Source of the DNA: Spisula solida
Lineage: Eukaryota; Mollusca; Bivalvia; Venerida; Mactridae
DNA: 64,000 bases
NCBI GenBank assembly: GCA_947247005.1
Contig: OX365952.1
Span: 7,524,501-7,588,500 of the forward strand
Direction: 5' to 3'
In this document: positions 22,101-37,100 of the stretch, piece by piece
How the letters are laid out: every line of letters starts with the position of its first letter
How positions within the stretch are numbered: position 1 is the first letter of the stretch
The notes under the pieces: generated by a model
Database searches by the model: none
What the model saw: the letters and a program-made list of their open reading frames with translations, nothing else
Told to the model about the DNA's origin: nothing
Program-made: the position numbers and the translations under genes

Positions 22101-25100
22101 AAATATGCCAATGCTATTTCATCAGGAAAATATTAAGTACATAATGTAGTGGTCTATTAGTGTAAAACAATTTTCACAAGTACATCATATACTGTAAAGT
22201 TATTGCATGAGAAATTGGAAACCTTCAATGAATGATTTTAATATTAAATTGAGTGATTATTTAGTCAGGATGTGATGGTAATGTAGCAGTTTATATATTC
22301 TGGTCCTTACCTGATAGTGTTGTTTTTATATATATAATTAATGTATATCATATAACAAAGCAGGAAGTACCGGTCTTACCTAAAGGAATCTGTTTCATAC
22401 AATGTTTCACCAGCTACAGCAGGTAACATCTCACACAATGACCATGTGTCAGGGATGTTACTGAAACACAAAAAGTTGGTTACTATGTTAACATTAAAAG
22501 ATACAATAAACATTTACAGCAAACAAAGCTTCCTTTCTTGTGATTATATGGTGTACACAATATTAACCAGGACCTTATTTAAACAAGGCACATAAAACTA
22601 GACTGACTCCAATAAATGCATATGCACCAGTGGAATACTTGTCCATAAAAACTAGCTAAGTCAATCAGGGGCCCTACTTCTGTTAAGGCAGTGCCTTTAA
22701 GTTTATCTGATAAATCCCCATTCGAGGCAGTGCCTTTAAGTTTATTGTAATAAATCCCCATTCTAGGCAGTGCCTTTAAGTTTATTGGATAAATCCCCAT
22801 TCTAGGCAGTTCCTTTAAGTTCATGGGATAAATCTCCATTGTAGGCAGTGCCTTTAAGTTCATGGGATAAATCTCCATTGTAGGCAGTGCCTTTAAGTTC
22901 ATGGGATAAATCTCCGTTCTAGGCAGTGCCTTCAAGTTATTGGGATAAGTCTCCATTCTAGGCAGTGCCTTTAAGTTCATGGGATGAATCTCCATTCTAG
23001 GCAGTGCCTTTAAGTTTATCGGATAAATCTCCATTCTGGCAGTGCCTTTAAGTTCATGGGATAAATCTCCATTCTATGCAGTGCCTTCAAGTTCATGGGA
23101 TAAGTCTCCATTCTAGGCAGTTCCTTTAAGTTCATGGGATAAATCTCTGTTGTAGGCAGTGCCTTTAAGTTCATGGGATAAGTCTCCATTCTAGGCAGTG
23201 CCTTTAAGTTCATGGGATAAATCTCCATTCTAGGCAGTGCCTTTAAGTTTATCGGATAAATCTCCATTCTAGGCAGTGCCTTTAATGTATGGGATAAATC
23301 TCCATTCTAGGCAGTGCCTTCAAGTTCATGGGATAAGTCTCCATTCTAGGCAGTGCCTTTAAGTTCATGGGATAAATCTCCATTCTAGGCAGTGCCTTCA
23401 AGTTCATGGAATAAATCCGCATTTTAGGCAGTGCCTTAAAGTTCATATCATCTTACCTTTTTACACATTTGGTGACATGTAGAATGTTTATATTCTTGCC
23501 AACAGGTTTAAATGGAGGTATAACCACTTCCACTGAAAATTTCACAAAATTAAGACATCAATTATCAATGCATAAAACATTTTATACATTTACGACTGTT
23601 GTTAACTTGACAAAGGATATAAATGTACAGTATAACCTCTGTAGAGCAACACCCTTTGATAGCTGCAAATAATGGCCATAGTATAGAGTTGTTGCTCTAC
23701 AGAGGTGACATGTAGAGTAAATATCAGCTTAAGGAAATTTTGAAGGTGTTGTTATAGAGAGAATGTAGCTCTACAGAGGGCCGCTTTGGAGAGGTTGTAC
23801 TGTACACAAAATCAAATATTATTACACACACTTGTTTAAACAATTTTGATATGACACTGAGGAATTCCAAGGTTTTTGTCTTACAAGATAAGCAAAAAGA
23901 AGTTCCTCTCAAAACTTGAAAAACCTGAGCTTTATGATGTTATGGATTGCTTCGAACCAAAAGAAACAAAATTTAACTGTCACAGTACAAATAAAATTCA
24001 AGATAATTTTTTCATCTTCAAATGATTTATGAAACAAGCCAAATGTAGCAACTGAGGCGCCATCACTATGAGCTAATAGGGCAATCACGGAAGACGACAC
24101 TAGAACCACTATCATCTTAGACTGTGGTAGTAGTAGTTTAGCCCTAATAAGGACGTTTTGACTACTCACATTTTTTATCATCTTTATCAGCAGCCAGGAA
24201 CAACAAGCCGTGTAGAAAGTTGGTGACTTCAGGAATATATCGCTTAGATATGGAAACATACTGAAAATATTTGAATACATATTTTATTCATTACCATCAA
24301 ACCATATGTGAGAACTGTTTGCAATAAAATGGTTTATTTAACTGTATACCAGCGACAGCATAAAGACAACAAACATTCTGATTCAGAAACAGGTCTTTAA
24401 CACTAAAACCATAGTTTAAACAGTACTTGATTAATTGCCAATTAACTGTTACAAATTTTACTTACACAATGGTTGAACATGTTGAAAACTAGTGTCAACC
24501 ATTTAACTTCAATGGGACAAAATTTTTCTGCTTTTGGTGGAAAAGACCATTTAGTGGGGATGTAATTTTAAGGATTTTGAATTTCATGAAAATTGGAAAG
24601 GTTAAAATTCATACAAGTTATCAGAAATCATTAAAAAATCAAACAGATGTAATTATTGTTTTTATTACATGTTGATATAAGCAAGTAATCTACCAAAAAA
24701 CCAAGTCTTATGCCTGATTGAGCTTGAAAGCATGTATGGCAGCCACTGTAAACTAGACATATTTATTGGTATAATTATTCATTGGGGATTTAATTTAGTA
24801 GGTGAGGTCATCCGCAAAATCAGCAAAATTAAATTTCCCACGAATACTGGTTTAAACTGTATTTATTTCAAAAGTCATACATATATACAATAATACAAAC
24901 ATGGAATAAGTAATGGATCGGAAAACAAGTTTTTGAAATCTTCTATTAATTCCTCTCCATGAATATTAACAATTTTACAGTTCATAGTTACCTCTAGACA
25001 TATATTACATAAGAGTAGACCAGCTACAACATCTCGGCCATTAGTTACAGGTGAACAAGCTAGGATCTCACACATAAATAACAATGATGGTGTCGTCACA

Positions 25101-28100
25101 GAATGTCTGAAATCTGACGTCGGAAACAACACTGATACCAACTTGAATAGCATCAGCTGAAATTGAAATAGTATGTTGTTAGTTGTTACAAAACATAGGT
25201 CACTGGTGAAAGAGACACAGGCTTGTGTTATTTGGGATCAGTTTTATCAAAGCACTTACAAAAATCTTAAACTTGTGTTCAAATTTAAATTCTTTATATT
25301 TTTTTAATATCTGCAAATGGTCATAAACTGTTGTTAATTATTAACTGTAATTGACTAAACAAACTCTTACAAACTATATCAATCCTGTAATGTATAGGTT
25401 TTAAAGAATAAGGTTTGTTTAAGATTTCAGCAAGTGCTTTGATAAGACAGCACCCTGGAAACGACAGCAATTATAGAACAGAAAAATCTCCTAAAACACT
25501 TCAAAGACAAATATCAACTCAAAATTGAGATTTTGTTCGAATGAGGTAGTGAGTCCTAGACCAACCCTCAATTTGTAGTTCTTGAATTTGTTGTAATAAT
25601 CTCAAGACCCTGCGGACATTTACAGATACTTTTTAGAACCAAGTCTCACATGAAAAAATAAGGTATTCAACAGATAGTCACTACACAGACTCACAATCCA
25701 TTTTATTGAGTATTATAAAACAAGATATATGCCCTCATGGCAGCTCAACAGTCAGAAATGGTAAAGGTTACAGTGACCTTGACCTTGACATACCGACCTC
25801 AAAATCAATAGAGGTCATCTACTGGTAATGACCAACCTCCATGCAAAGTTTGAAGATCCTAGGGCAAAGCATTCTCGAGTCAATGTATGTTACTAGTAAA
25901 TTATGTGCATAGCTGTAATACATACTGTATCAAGCCCGGGGTAGAGACCACGTCCAGCTTTCTTCTGACATATTTCACTAAATTCCTCGTGTCTATCATT
26001 AAGATTGGAGGTTATAACAGTAGCTGCGTTCTCTGGTGACATCTGTGCTAGTTCATACAGATGACTGACCAGTCTGTTAACAAAATCTAACTGTGGTGGA
26101 TCTTGTATACACAAATCACAGTAAAACTGTACTAGATGGCTGAACAGATTCTGTAAATAGACATATACATAACATAATATAACAAGTCATTTGGAATTGC
26201 AAGCAATAGAGAAGTCCCCTACCAGTTTGAAGCCATAACCCTTTAAATAATGTTCAATGTTTCTGTTGCCATGGCAACCACAATTTTTGTTCGAATAAAA
26301 GATATTTAGACATGCATAATTCCCTCATTGCCCCCTATTCACATAGCAAGTTTCATAAGCCAAACTTAGAAACTGGTTGAGTTATGTCAGGATCAAGATT
26401 TTTTGACGGGCAGACAGACAGATGGAGGGCAAACCTATAGTCCCCTCCAGTTGAAAACGGTAGGGGACTAACAATACAGAAATAACTATAAGCCTATTTT
26501 TTCAAGTTTTCTATCTAGCCTTCTAGGTCAACCAAATTATCAACATATTAGAGCAGCATGAATTGATCAAATGACAGATGTTTACACAATGTAAATTGAT
26601 TGAGAATTGAGGTGACCAAAGAAAGGATTAAATCTTGATCGTAAAAACATTGGAAATATATTGCACATGTTTGTATAATCCAACAGACTCGCTTGATAAC
26701 ATTCTACAAAGCCTTTCATATACATGGGCAGAGCTTTCTTTACACTGCCATCTGGTAAATTGGTTGATAAAGTTTCAAACTGCCTAGAAAGAAAACGTCT
26801 GTATATGCCAAGCTGTGAAACAAAAATTATAGAGTTTTGTCATCAGTTTATATCGGCAAAATTAGTCACTATGCAATGTACACATTACCTCTAGTTTTTG
26901 TTTATTTCCTTCAGCTAAACTTGGGTGATGACATTTTCTGATTCTATCAATTATAGTGAGTTGATCATCAAGACCATGTCCCTCTAGAATATCTAACATT
27001 TCATCATAGGTCTGAGGTGCTGAAATATAATTTATTGTTAGATAATTAAAATTTTGTTATAGTTATATCTTTTGGGTAAAAACAGATGCACATAAAACAA
27101 AGAGATGTTTGTAAAACATGTATACCACCATGGCAGCCAAATAGTCAGAAATGGTTAAGGTCACAGTGACCTTTGACCTACTGACCTCAAAATCAATTGG
27201 GGTCATTTACTGTTGATGAATAACCTTCATGTAAAGTTTGAAGATCCTAGGGCAAAGCGTTCTTGAGTTTTTAAACGAAAACCATTTGGTCTACCAACAG
27301 CAGACAGCCAGACTGACATGTGCATCAAAGATGGGGTATAATAATCATTCCTATTGCTAACTGTATTATAAACAAGAAATGTATGTAAAACCTGTCGACA
27401 TCCCCGCTTATAGGCAGTTCCACTTTAAAGCATACCGAAACACTGATATAAGATTGCAACAATAGTTTAGATTTTTCAAACTAACAATTCAAAACTTTTA
27501 AAACCTATTTCTAAGTAAACTATCGGTAAATTACCACATTCTTGATGATACCATCACCCGGAGTGTATGAGAGTGAAGCCAGGTTTCCCTTTTTATGCTC
27601 AGCACCTAGCAAGAGAATTACTGGTACCACTTTTGTCTCTGGCATGATGCCATCTGTGATTGAACCTGAGGCTTTCTGCACTTGAAACTGATGCTCTACC
27701 TCTGGGCTATTGATTATTGATGAAGTATCAATTTGGAATGTTTAGATAATTGTATTTACCCAGTCACTTCCGGAAAGATCGACAAGGTAATAGGGGTGCT
27801 GAATAAACTTTGCTTTATAAGCTCACCTGATCATGTGACTTGTGATAATCTGTCAACTGACCACGTTATCTGACAGACTACTTTTTATATGGGAGACCGT
27901 ACCGGAGGGTGAGATTTTCCTATCATTAATGAGCTGTTGGTTGATGGATTATTTTCTACAACTTACCTGCGTCTACACAATGTCTATCAAGATGTCCGAT
28001 GTCGTTTATCGTGCTATCACAAAACAAATGTGATTTTGCGCGTTTGTTAATGAAATAGTAACAATAGAGTCCCTAGTTTGATCCCCTTACTAAGCAGATT

Positions 28101-31100
28101 AAGTGACTGGATAAATAGAACAAGAAATATCCCTGAATGTGATGAATACCCCAAGAAACTGCTTGACACAGTCAGATGTGCAAAACTAGACTTGGTACTG
28201 ATCGGTTATGCAGCTTCATTGAAATCCGACCATTGGTTGCTGAGAAATAGTGCAGACAATATTTATAAGTGTAAAAAATCAAAAGGCCATAACTACCTTA
28301 AAAATGGATCCATCCAACGTGTGCTGACAATATGCACAACTAGAATTGGTAGCGATCATTCATGCAAAGTTTCATTGAAATCTGACCAATGGTTACAGAG
28401 AAATAGCGCAGACAAAATTTAAAAGTGTAAAAAAACAAAGGACCATAACTACCTTAAAATTGATCCGACTAACTAGTGTCGAGGATATGCACAACAAGAC
28501 TTGGTACTGATCAGTCATGCAAAGTTTCGTTGAAATCCGACCAATGGTTGCAGAGAAATAGCGCGGACAAAATTTATAAGTACAAAAAAACAAAGGGCCA
28601 TAACTCCCTTAAAATTCATCCGACCGACGTGTGCCGACGATATGCACAACTAGACTTGGTACTGATCAGTCATACAAAGTTTCGTTGAAATCCAACCAAT
28701 GGTTGCAGAGAAAAAGAGCGGACAAAATTATACAGACCAACCAACCAACCAACCAACCAACCAACCAACCAACCAACCAACCTCAAGCATGACTCCAATA
28801 TAGCCCCCATATACTATGTATCTGGGGGTATAATAATAGGTAATGTGGATGGAGTAAAAGTTTATCCAGCTCAGCTGCAGAAATTATCGGATTCGCCTAC
28901 GGTTCACCTGATAAATTCCTCCACCATGCCAGATAAAAAATTTCATCTACGACACTAATCTATTATTCTCTATATAATATGTACCTTTAAATGTATAAGG
29001 TAGCTCTGTTTTAGCCTCATTAATCATTGCTTGTTTCGTTTCCTTGTCCACTTTCTGAATCTTCTTGTCAGCCATCTTGGTTACCATGGGAACGTCAGCT
29101 GTATCTTCTTCTTCGTCCGATTGAAGATCAGAAAAGTTATCTTCATCTTCTTCTGAAATATCGAAGAACTTTCGAACATGTTTAAGTTATATCCTGCTCA
29201 TCTCAATCAGTTTGTTTTAAAATTGGATTAGTCCCTTTTCATAATCACATTTGATCCCTTCTTGTGATCACTTTTGATCCCTTCTTGTGATCACATTTGA
29301 TCCCTTCTTGTGATCACATTTGATCCCTTCTTGTGATCACATTTGATCCCTTCTTGTGATCACATTTGATCCCTTCTTGTGATCACATTTGATCCCTTCT
29401 TGTGATTACTTTTGATCCCTTCTTGTGATCACATTTGATCCCTCACATTTGATCCCTTCTTGTGATCACATTTTATCCCTTCTTGTGATTACTTTTGATC
29501 CCTTCTTGTGAACACATTTGATCCCTTTTCTTGATTACATTGGCTAGAACATCAGTAATAAGAGACAAAGTGATGAAAATGCACCTAATACAGGTGTTCC
29601 ACAAGCTTCAGTTTTAACACTTTTTACAAAATTTTAATTTTTCATAGGAAAAATCCTCATGATTTTCATAAAATTGACACTTCAGACCAAAATCCTAAGG
29701 CAGGGTCAAATGCAGCTTTTGAAAATTTCAAGGGTCAAACACCCCTACTCCCGATTCAAATTGAAACCCAGACATACATGTACTTGCAGACGTCCTACAT
29801 CCAGACACTTTTGGCATATTTTTCACGATAACTCGAGGAATGTGTAAATCAAGTCATTGAAATTTCACCTGAACGAAGCTAGGTTCGTCTCTGAACTGAA
29901 GAGCTAATTTGTTTACTTCTAAAAAAAGCTCAAGTGCTTTTTTGAGGGCCGTTGTAGGGGTCACTACATCACCTCAGTTTTAAGTCCAACAGGACCATCA
30001 ATCCGGACACGGTGTTGTCGCGTTTTTTATTACGAAAAAGGCGTTAAATATCAAATTAAACTTTGTAATGAATCAAGGGAGAGCACAAGTAAATGATTTG
30101 TACAAATTGTGTACGCTTTGTCTCCCGTGAATATTGGAAAAATATAGATCGAAACTTAGCAGCAAAATTTTAAACGTTCACTTTTCATAGCGGACATTTT
30201 GATACAAAATGATGTACGATGTTTTTGAAACTCTGCGCGTACTTTACTAAAGCTATATTTTCCTGGTTTATCTGTTAGTAAACATTGCATCGGCTTACCT
30301 CATATTTAGCATAAGGACCGTAGTTTTGGGGCTGCGCAGAAGTATTGCGCATGCGCAGTTATACGATTTTAGACTTCCCCCGTATTGTAAACAAGCTTCG
30401 CGAGTGCAGACGAAAATAAATGCAACATTTCTTGTAAAATATTTAACTTTAAACGTTGCTACTTCGTTGTGTTGACAAAAATCAAGCGTCTAATTGATTG
30501 ACAACAGATGATCAAAATGAATGGCCGCTATGAAGTGTTTTGAGTCTGTCCGGATTGGTGGTCGCCAGCCGGTATGTATCATTATATCATATCATTATGG
30601 GACAAAACTAGCAAAATACTGTACTTGTTAAGAAAACATCCAGTTTGTTCAAGAGGGACTGCTGGATAGGATGCATTTGATCTGTGTGTTTTAAAACTAG
30701 GAATAAGCACATACCAGAATCAGAGTTCTCTCCCTTTTCTTCGTTATTTTCTCCGTCATCATCATCATCATCATCCTGTTCCTCCTCTTCGACATCATTA
30801 CCTCCATCATCATCATCATCATCATCATCCTCATCATCATCATCATCACTGTGATCATTGCTCTCTTCTTTATTCATTTTACCATCTTTATAGCTGACAT
30901 AATCAAAGTCATGGCTTTCTAACGCAAACCTGGTAAAGTAAATTACAATAATTACAGAACACAAAATGGCGGACAATCTTCATGATTTCTTCCCAATTTC
31001 TTTGTAATTTTCATTATTTTTGCTGGATTTCCTTCAATTCTTTTTTCTTTGAAATTTACCTCATTTTTTTAAATCTGCTTCTAATACACGATCACAACTT

Positions 31101-34100
31101 ATACATGGGGAACTACAGTATAAGCAATAATTTACGCCAAAATTGTCAAGACTTTCGTAAGATAATCAAGACTTTCGTAAGATAATAGACATTTTGATTA
31201 CTGATAAAGAGTGCACAGCCATTATAGTGGTTAGGTTAGCAACATGAAAATTCGGGCCAAATGACGAAATTCACGAGCATTGCCTCGAGCATAAAATTTA
31301 TCCTGAAAAGAAAATCTAATATTTCTACACTTCAATTGCAGGAAGTTCCAAATTTGCTAAATGTTTTACTAGAGTTAATATGCACTTATACAGTATACAA
31401 GATTATTGAGGTAATGTGTTCGCAAGGTAATTGATTTTTTTATGATTTTCCTAATAAGGCAGCTTGTCAAAATTTCTGATAAGTGAAAGGCAATCACAGT
31501 AGATGTTTTAACATTGTAATGCTATATTCCAAGTATCTACGACAAAAGTTTACCTACCCATCATCGAGATCATCAGCAGACTTGTGGGTTGGTTTTGGTC
31601 CGACTTCCTCCTCACTGATCCCTTTCATACGTCTCATTCTATCAGCCTTAAATATAGTAAAAAGTTGTTGTTGGGATCATGGATTCTGTAGCTGAATGGA
31701 TAGCGTGCTTGTCATCTAATCTGGTGACCTGGGTTCAAATACGGGTGGAGGCACTCATATGTCTGCCATATTTTAGCAGAAAGCTGACTGGCAAATAAAA
31801 GCTATGCTCGGCATTTTTAAGCAAACTGGGTGAAGGTTCATATACAAATTTTTAATATTTAATGTATATTTCAGTATTGTCCCACACATTCATACATAAG
31901 TCAAGTGATGTGTCTGTCAGCGAGGCAACTAATTAATTAAAATTATCAGGAATTATACTTAATAAATAGCAAACTTGGCACACTGGTCAATGTAATACTG
32001 CATCAAAACGTAACATGACATAGTCACATAGTACTGTGGTGGTTTGACACCTCACATTGATACTGGTTGTTTGTGCAACTTTTATGATAGGGTTTCTGTG
32101 ATAGCCTAGTTCAAACTTCACATTGCTAGGTGGTGGTGCTATATGTAGTATAGGTTCGAACCCCACCATAGGTGCAAACTATTAATTCCATTCCCCTCTA
32201 TCAATTTCAGACTGCTTTTCATGTTTTGAGAAAACTACCAGGTATTCACTACATAATGCAAGGGACATAATTTGATCTAGTTGAATCTGGCAAGGTCACA
32301 CTCTCCTAGAGTAGGTAGCATATTTATATAGTTTACCATTATTCAATTACTTTTAGAGGTATGTTTGGCTCTGGATGAATGGACGACAAGTGTATATCTA
32401 AATGTACCTCCCAAAGCTAGGCCCTAAAGGTACATGTATTTTGACTTTATAATAGATCAACTCTATACAGAGTTTTGGAACCTACCATTCAAAACTGATA
32501 GCAACCTAGCCATTGGTCAATTTCAAGATGAGGCTAAGAACTAACCAATCAGATGCTTCAGACTTTGCCATTGGTCAATTTCAAGATAAGGCTAAGAACT
32601 AACCAATCAGATGCTTCAGACCTTGCCATTTATCAATTTAAAGATGAGGCTAAGAAATAACCAATCAGATGCTTCAACTCAGTTATGCAATCATACATAC
32701 CGGATATCACAGAATCACAAATCAAATTTTACCTCTAATTTTTCTAATCTCTCTTTTTCTTCTTTGGCCAACTCTTCTGGTGATTTCAACCTGTCTGTTG
32801 CCTGGCAACAAATGATAAAATAAATAAATAAATACCACATCATCAGATAGACAAAATGCAATAACTACAGACTTTTAAGCACTTTAAGTCAAACGATAGA
32901 CCTGAGCTATTTTAGCCAAATTGAAAGTTTGCTTAATTTGGCAAAATCTGCTACAAAGTCATTGTTAATTTCCTTGTAAACAGCTTGCTGATTCCTTTTT
33001 TGGTCATTGACAAATTTATAAGTTTTATTTTCTTCAGAAAAGTTTAAGACATTCTTTCCAGTGCAGCACATTCGTAACTGGAAGATCCCTGTTTATATTA
33101 CATTAATTACTGTCCAAAAAGGCAGATAGAGACATTCTTTGCAGTACAGCATATTCGGATTTCCAGAATATTCTGGAATTATTGTACCCCTGTTCTTATC
33201 ACATTATTTCTTCAGGAACTTGATAGTTTGTGTAAAAGATAGAAGATACCCACCTGTCCTTTCATCTCGAACTGTAAGGACCTCACAGCTATATCATAGT
33301 CATCTACATGTGGTTTAATCTCCGCGTCAGCTCCACCCTAAATATAGTATAAATGATAAAACTTTATAATGCATATAATACAATAGTTATGATTCATACA
33401 AACACAAACATAGAGTAAAACCAATGTGTGCATGAATTACTGTTAAAACACAGCTATGGCAAATAACTTAATATAGCAATCAGGGGAAGAAAATAGTGCT
33501 GGTTATTATGTCTTGATTTGTTGTCAAATGTGAAATATTGGCCATGTTAGAATCGAATTAATGAATAATTCATGTGCTTTTGTTTTATCTATGATAAAGC
33601 ACGGTGTCACTTGTTCGAATGCGTACATTAAATCACTTGTGATACGCTTTTGGCGAGATTAAAAATTTGTTTTAAAAGACAACTTGCAGATTCTTATTAT
33701 TGCAATACCATTTACCGATAGAGTCAAAACAAAGTCAATAACAGATTTAAGCAGGTGATATTAATTTTCATTCCAAATTGCTTGAGACTGTCGTGGCCTG
33801 GTGCAAATTTGTTGTCAAACAAGTTGGATAACAACTTACGGCGATTTGTTTTCACAAGTAAATTGTTGAGAAAGGGCGTAAAATCCAATTAAATAATACC
33901 ATTTTCCGATTTGCTACCCGATTCTCTAAACATTGTCTTTTCACAGTCCTTATAATACGAGAGAAAATTTTATGGGTAAAACAATGATTTACATGGTCAT
34001 AGTGATGTTCCTGTTACATACCCTTTTTTTGCCCTTCATGACGAGTGAATGTAGGGCTGTCCATTGTTCATCTAACTCTACTGTCATCTGTACAGTCGCT

Positions 34101-37100
34101 TCCTTCTCTGTTTGTCGTTCATGCTGAATAAACAAAGTGAGAACATGGAATATATGCACAGCTTCTTTTAAAACGTAGGGGAAGTGACATTTTCTTAAAA
34201 ATGGGAGGAAAAATAACTCACATTTTTTGCAAAAGGGGAAGAAAAAACTTGATGTAAATAGAATTTTAGGGGAAAACTGTATAATTTTTATCAATTTTTC
34301 CAGAGGGGAAGACGCCTGTTAAAGGCCTCCGTTTTAGAAGGAACAAGACTGCGTTCAATAAACGCTTATGCCCCCTGTGGAAGCCTTGTCCATAAATAAG
34401 TCTAAGTCCAAAATTAGGTCAAGGTGAAGGTCAAAATGGGGTTAGGTGATACTGGCGTGTGGAGAGTGTTCATACACAACATCCATGCAAGTATGAAAGC
34501 TTTGTAGCAAGCCATATTAATGCTAGAAGAAACAGTCAATTTGGGTTAACCAGGATGGACGGACGAACGAACGAACAAACAAACGGACAGGTGAATCACT
34601 ATATGCCTCCCCATCTATCGATAGGGGGGCATAAAAATGCCCTGATACGTTATCCGAATACAAGTAACAAACTACATGGATTAAAGTAGAAGTTGGGCTT
34701 AAATCCAAGCGTTCATTAGGTATATCTGGTATGTTACAATTGCAGAAGTCTAACTTATACCTGGGTCACAAACCACCAGGATACCGGAAGATGTCTGTAT
34801 ATTCGATGTGTACCTGATATCAAGGCATCATGCCGATTAGAGGCAATTGCATACTTTACAGGGGTGTCAACAGAGCCAAATTAAAAATCCTGAAAATCAT
34901 ATGCTGCCGACCATTTTTGCAAAACAGGAGGCCTTCAACCACATTGTTTCCATATTTAACTCAATCTTTAGAGCAGATTAAATTGACCATAACTTTGGCC
35001 TAGATATCACGTCCATTAGCATTGTCAGCAAGTTTGAAGACGATCGCACGAAAACTGTTTGAGTTAGAGTACAGACAAGACCAATTTCACATTTTTTTTG
35101 GTAAATGAAGGACCATAACCCAAGAAGGCCTGGCCCGATTTGGCCTATAATCAAACTTGGCCTAGATATTACGTCCATAAGCATTGTCAGCAAGTTTGAA
35201 GACGATCGCACGAAAACTGTTTGAGTTAGAGTACAGTATAAAAAGAGACTTTAAATCACTCCGGCCGCTGACTGATGACAGGCCCATGTCTGTCCGGCCT
35301 CGGGCCAAATTATACCAGAGTATGAATAAGATTGGATTTGTGACCTAGGTATCACATGGGAGTGTTAATTGGAGTTTATAAGCTACTGAAAAATCATTTA
35401 ATTCAATGGGACGAAATTTCGGGGTTTTGGTAAAAAAAAATTTGAGGGAAAGTAATTTCAAGGATTTCGGACTTAATGAAAAATGGCATGGTCAAAATTC
35501 ACACAAATTTTATCAGAAATCATTCAAAAATCAAACAGTTACTGGTATAATAATGATTGTTTTATTACATGCTGACATTTGCAAGTAAACTTCCCAAAAA
35601 AACACAGTCGTATAACTGAACTTGAAAGCAAGTATGGATGCCACTGTAAACTTGACATATTTATTGGTATAAGTATTTATTGGGTATTTAATTTCGTGGT
35701 TGAATTCCCCACGAATATTAATGATTTTACAGTATGCTGTAATTGCTGACTTATTGTACTCACCTTCTTCTTCTTGGATTCTTTGATCACGTCTTCCATT
35801 CTTTCTTTCCATGATTTCTTCTCATCTTCTGGTTTCTTTCTCTGCATAAACCCACCAAAATGTTCCTCAGCAACTATCTTTGCTGTAAACAAACAAACCC
35901 ATTACAGTCTTTCCTCAAACAACATGTAACGGTCAACCAGGTGAGATCAAAGGGTCTTTATGTTATCCAGTCAACCAGATGAGATCAAAGGGTCTTTATG
36001 TTATCCATGTATCATTGTTTATTACTGGTGTGGTATGGTATGGTACCATTGATACTGCAGGGTGGGCAAAGAAAATAAAGAATGAAACACCCTAATTTTT
36101 CCCTGCAGGGCATTTGGGGGGGGCATTTTCCCTGTTTGCCAGAGTCTGTGCACAGGCCACCCTGTACTTGAAACCTTATTTTAGGTTGTTGCGAAAGTGA
36201 AGTAGTCTAATGTTGTCATACTTAACATTGCTAGGCGATGAGGACGTACAATATGGGTTTGAATGCGAATATAGGAACAAACTTTATATTGTCACCCTAG
36301 ATCATCATGACAGGGTTTTCTACATGTGACCTGCTGCAGTTCCTGAAAACGGACTGATTCCCAAAGCAAAAGGACCCAGTGGCAGATATAGGTTTTTTTG
36401 TTAGGGGGGCGTAAGCTCAAGAAATTCATCGATTATCTGAGAAGAATGCCTACAAACCCGTTCTTGACTTGATAATATTAATTTTTAACCTATTTTGGGC
36501 GAGGGAAGCGAGCTAGAAAAATCAGCAGCATGCTACAGCAAGTAGGTGGTAGGTGGCCCGAGCCCCTTAAATGTTTAGAAATCAATAGATCTAATCAATA
36601 GATCTATCTGGTGCGTTGTGAGGTATCTTTTTGGTGATGGAAAGGGTAAAAGCTTTATTACAGAATCAAGCTAATCATAGTCCTCATTTATGAGTTATGA
36701 AACTTATTAATTTTGCGCATGTATATCCGTATTTCTAAATCCGATTTCTGAGCACTTTTATGAGGAGAGGTTTACAGCAAGGCGATTAGTCATAGTAGAA
36801 TTTTATCTGAGCCACATGCCAGACCAATTTGCTCTTTAGAAGTTAAGAGCATAGATGTTTTCCATTATCTACGTAATACATGTACTATAATTTTAGTGGT
36901 TAAAGTTATTTTGTGAGTGTAGCGAGCACAAAATTAAATTGCATACTTTATGTTTGTTTAACATAGAACAAACAACAAAATTTCCATGCTCCTACGGTTT
37001 TAGGGGGGGGGGGCGTATGCCCCCCCACCCCTTAAATCTGCCCTTGGGACTCATACACAAAAGAAAGGACCATCCATTTTTCTTAATTGTAACGTTATAG

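Noticed and set aside
22579..23267. Peptide-repeat ORFs (MEIYPMNLKALPR units) as a secreted repetitive protein
   Set aside because: The array is a 39-bp intronic minisatellite of NOP14; openness follows from the period being a multiple of three. No signal peptide or exon structure is visible.
28738..28782. CCAA run or the other short tandem arrays as a CRISPR array
   Set aside because: Units are contiguous without unique spacers and the genome is clearly animal.
31678..31752. A functional tRNA gene
   Set aside because: The boxes fit but the acceptor stem cannot pair, so it is a SINE head.
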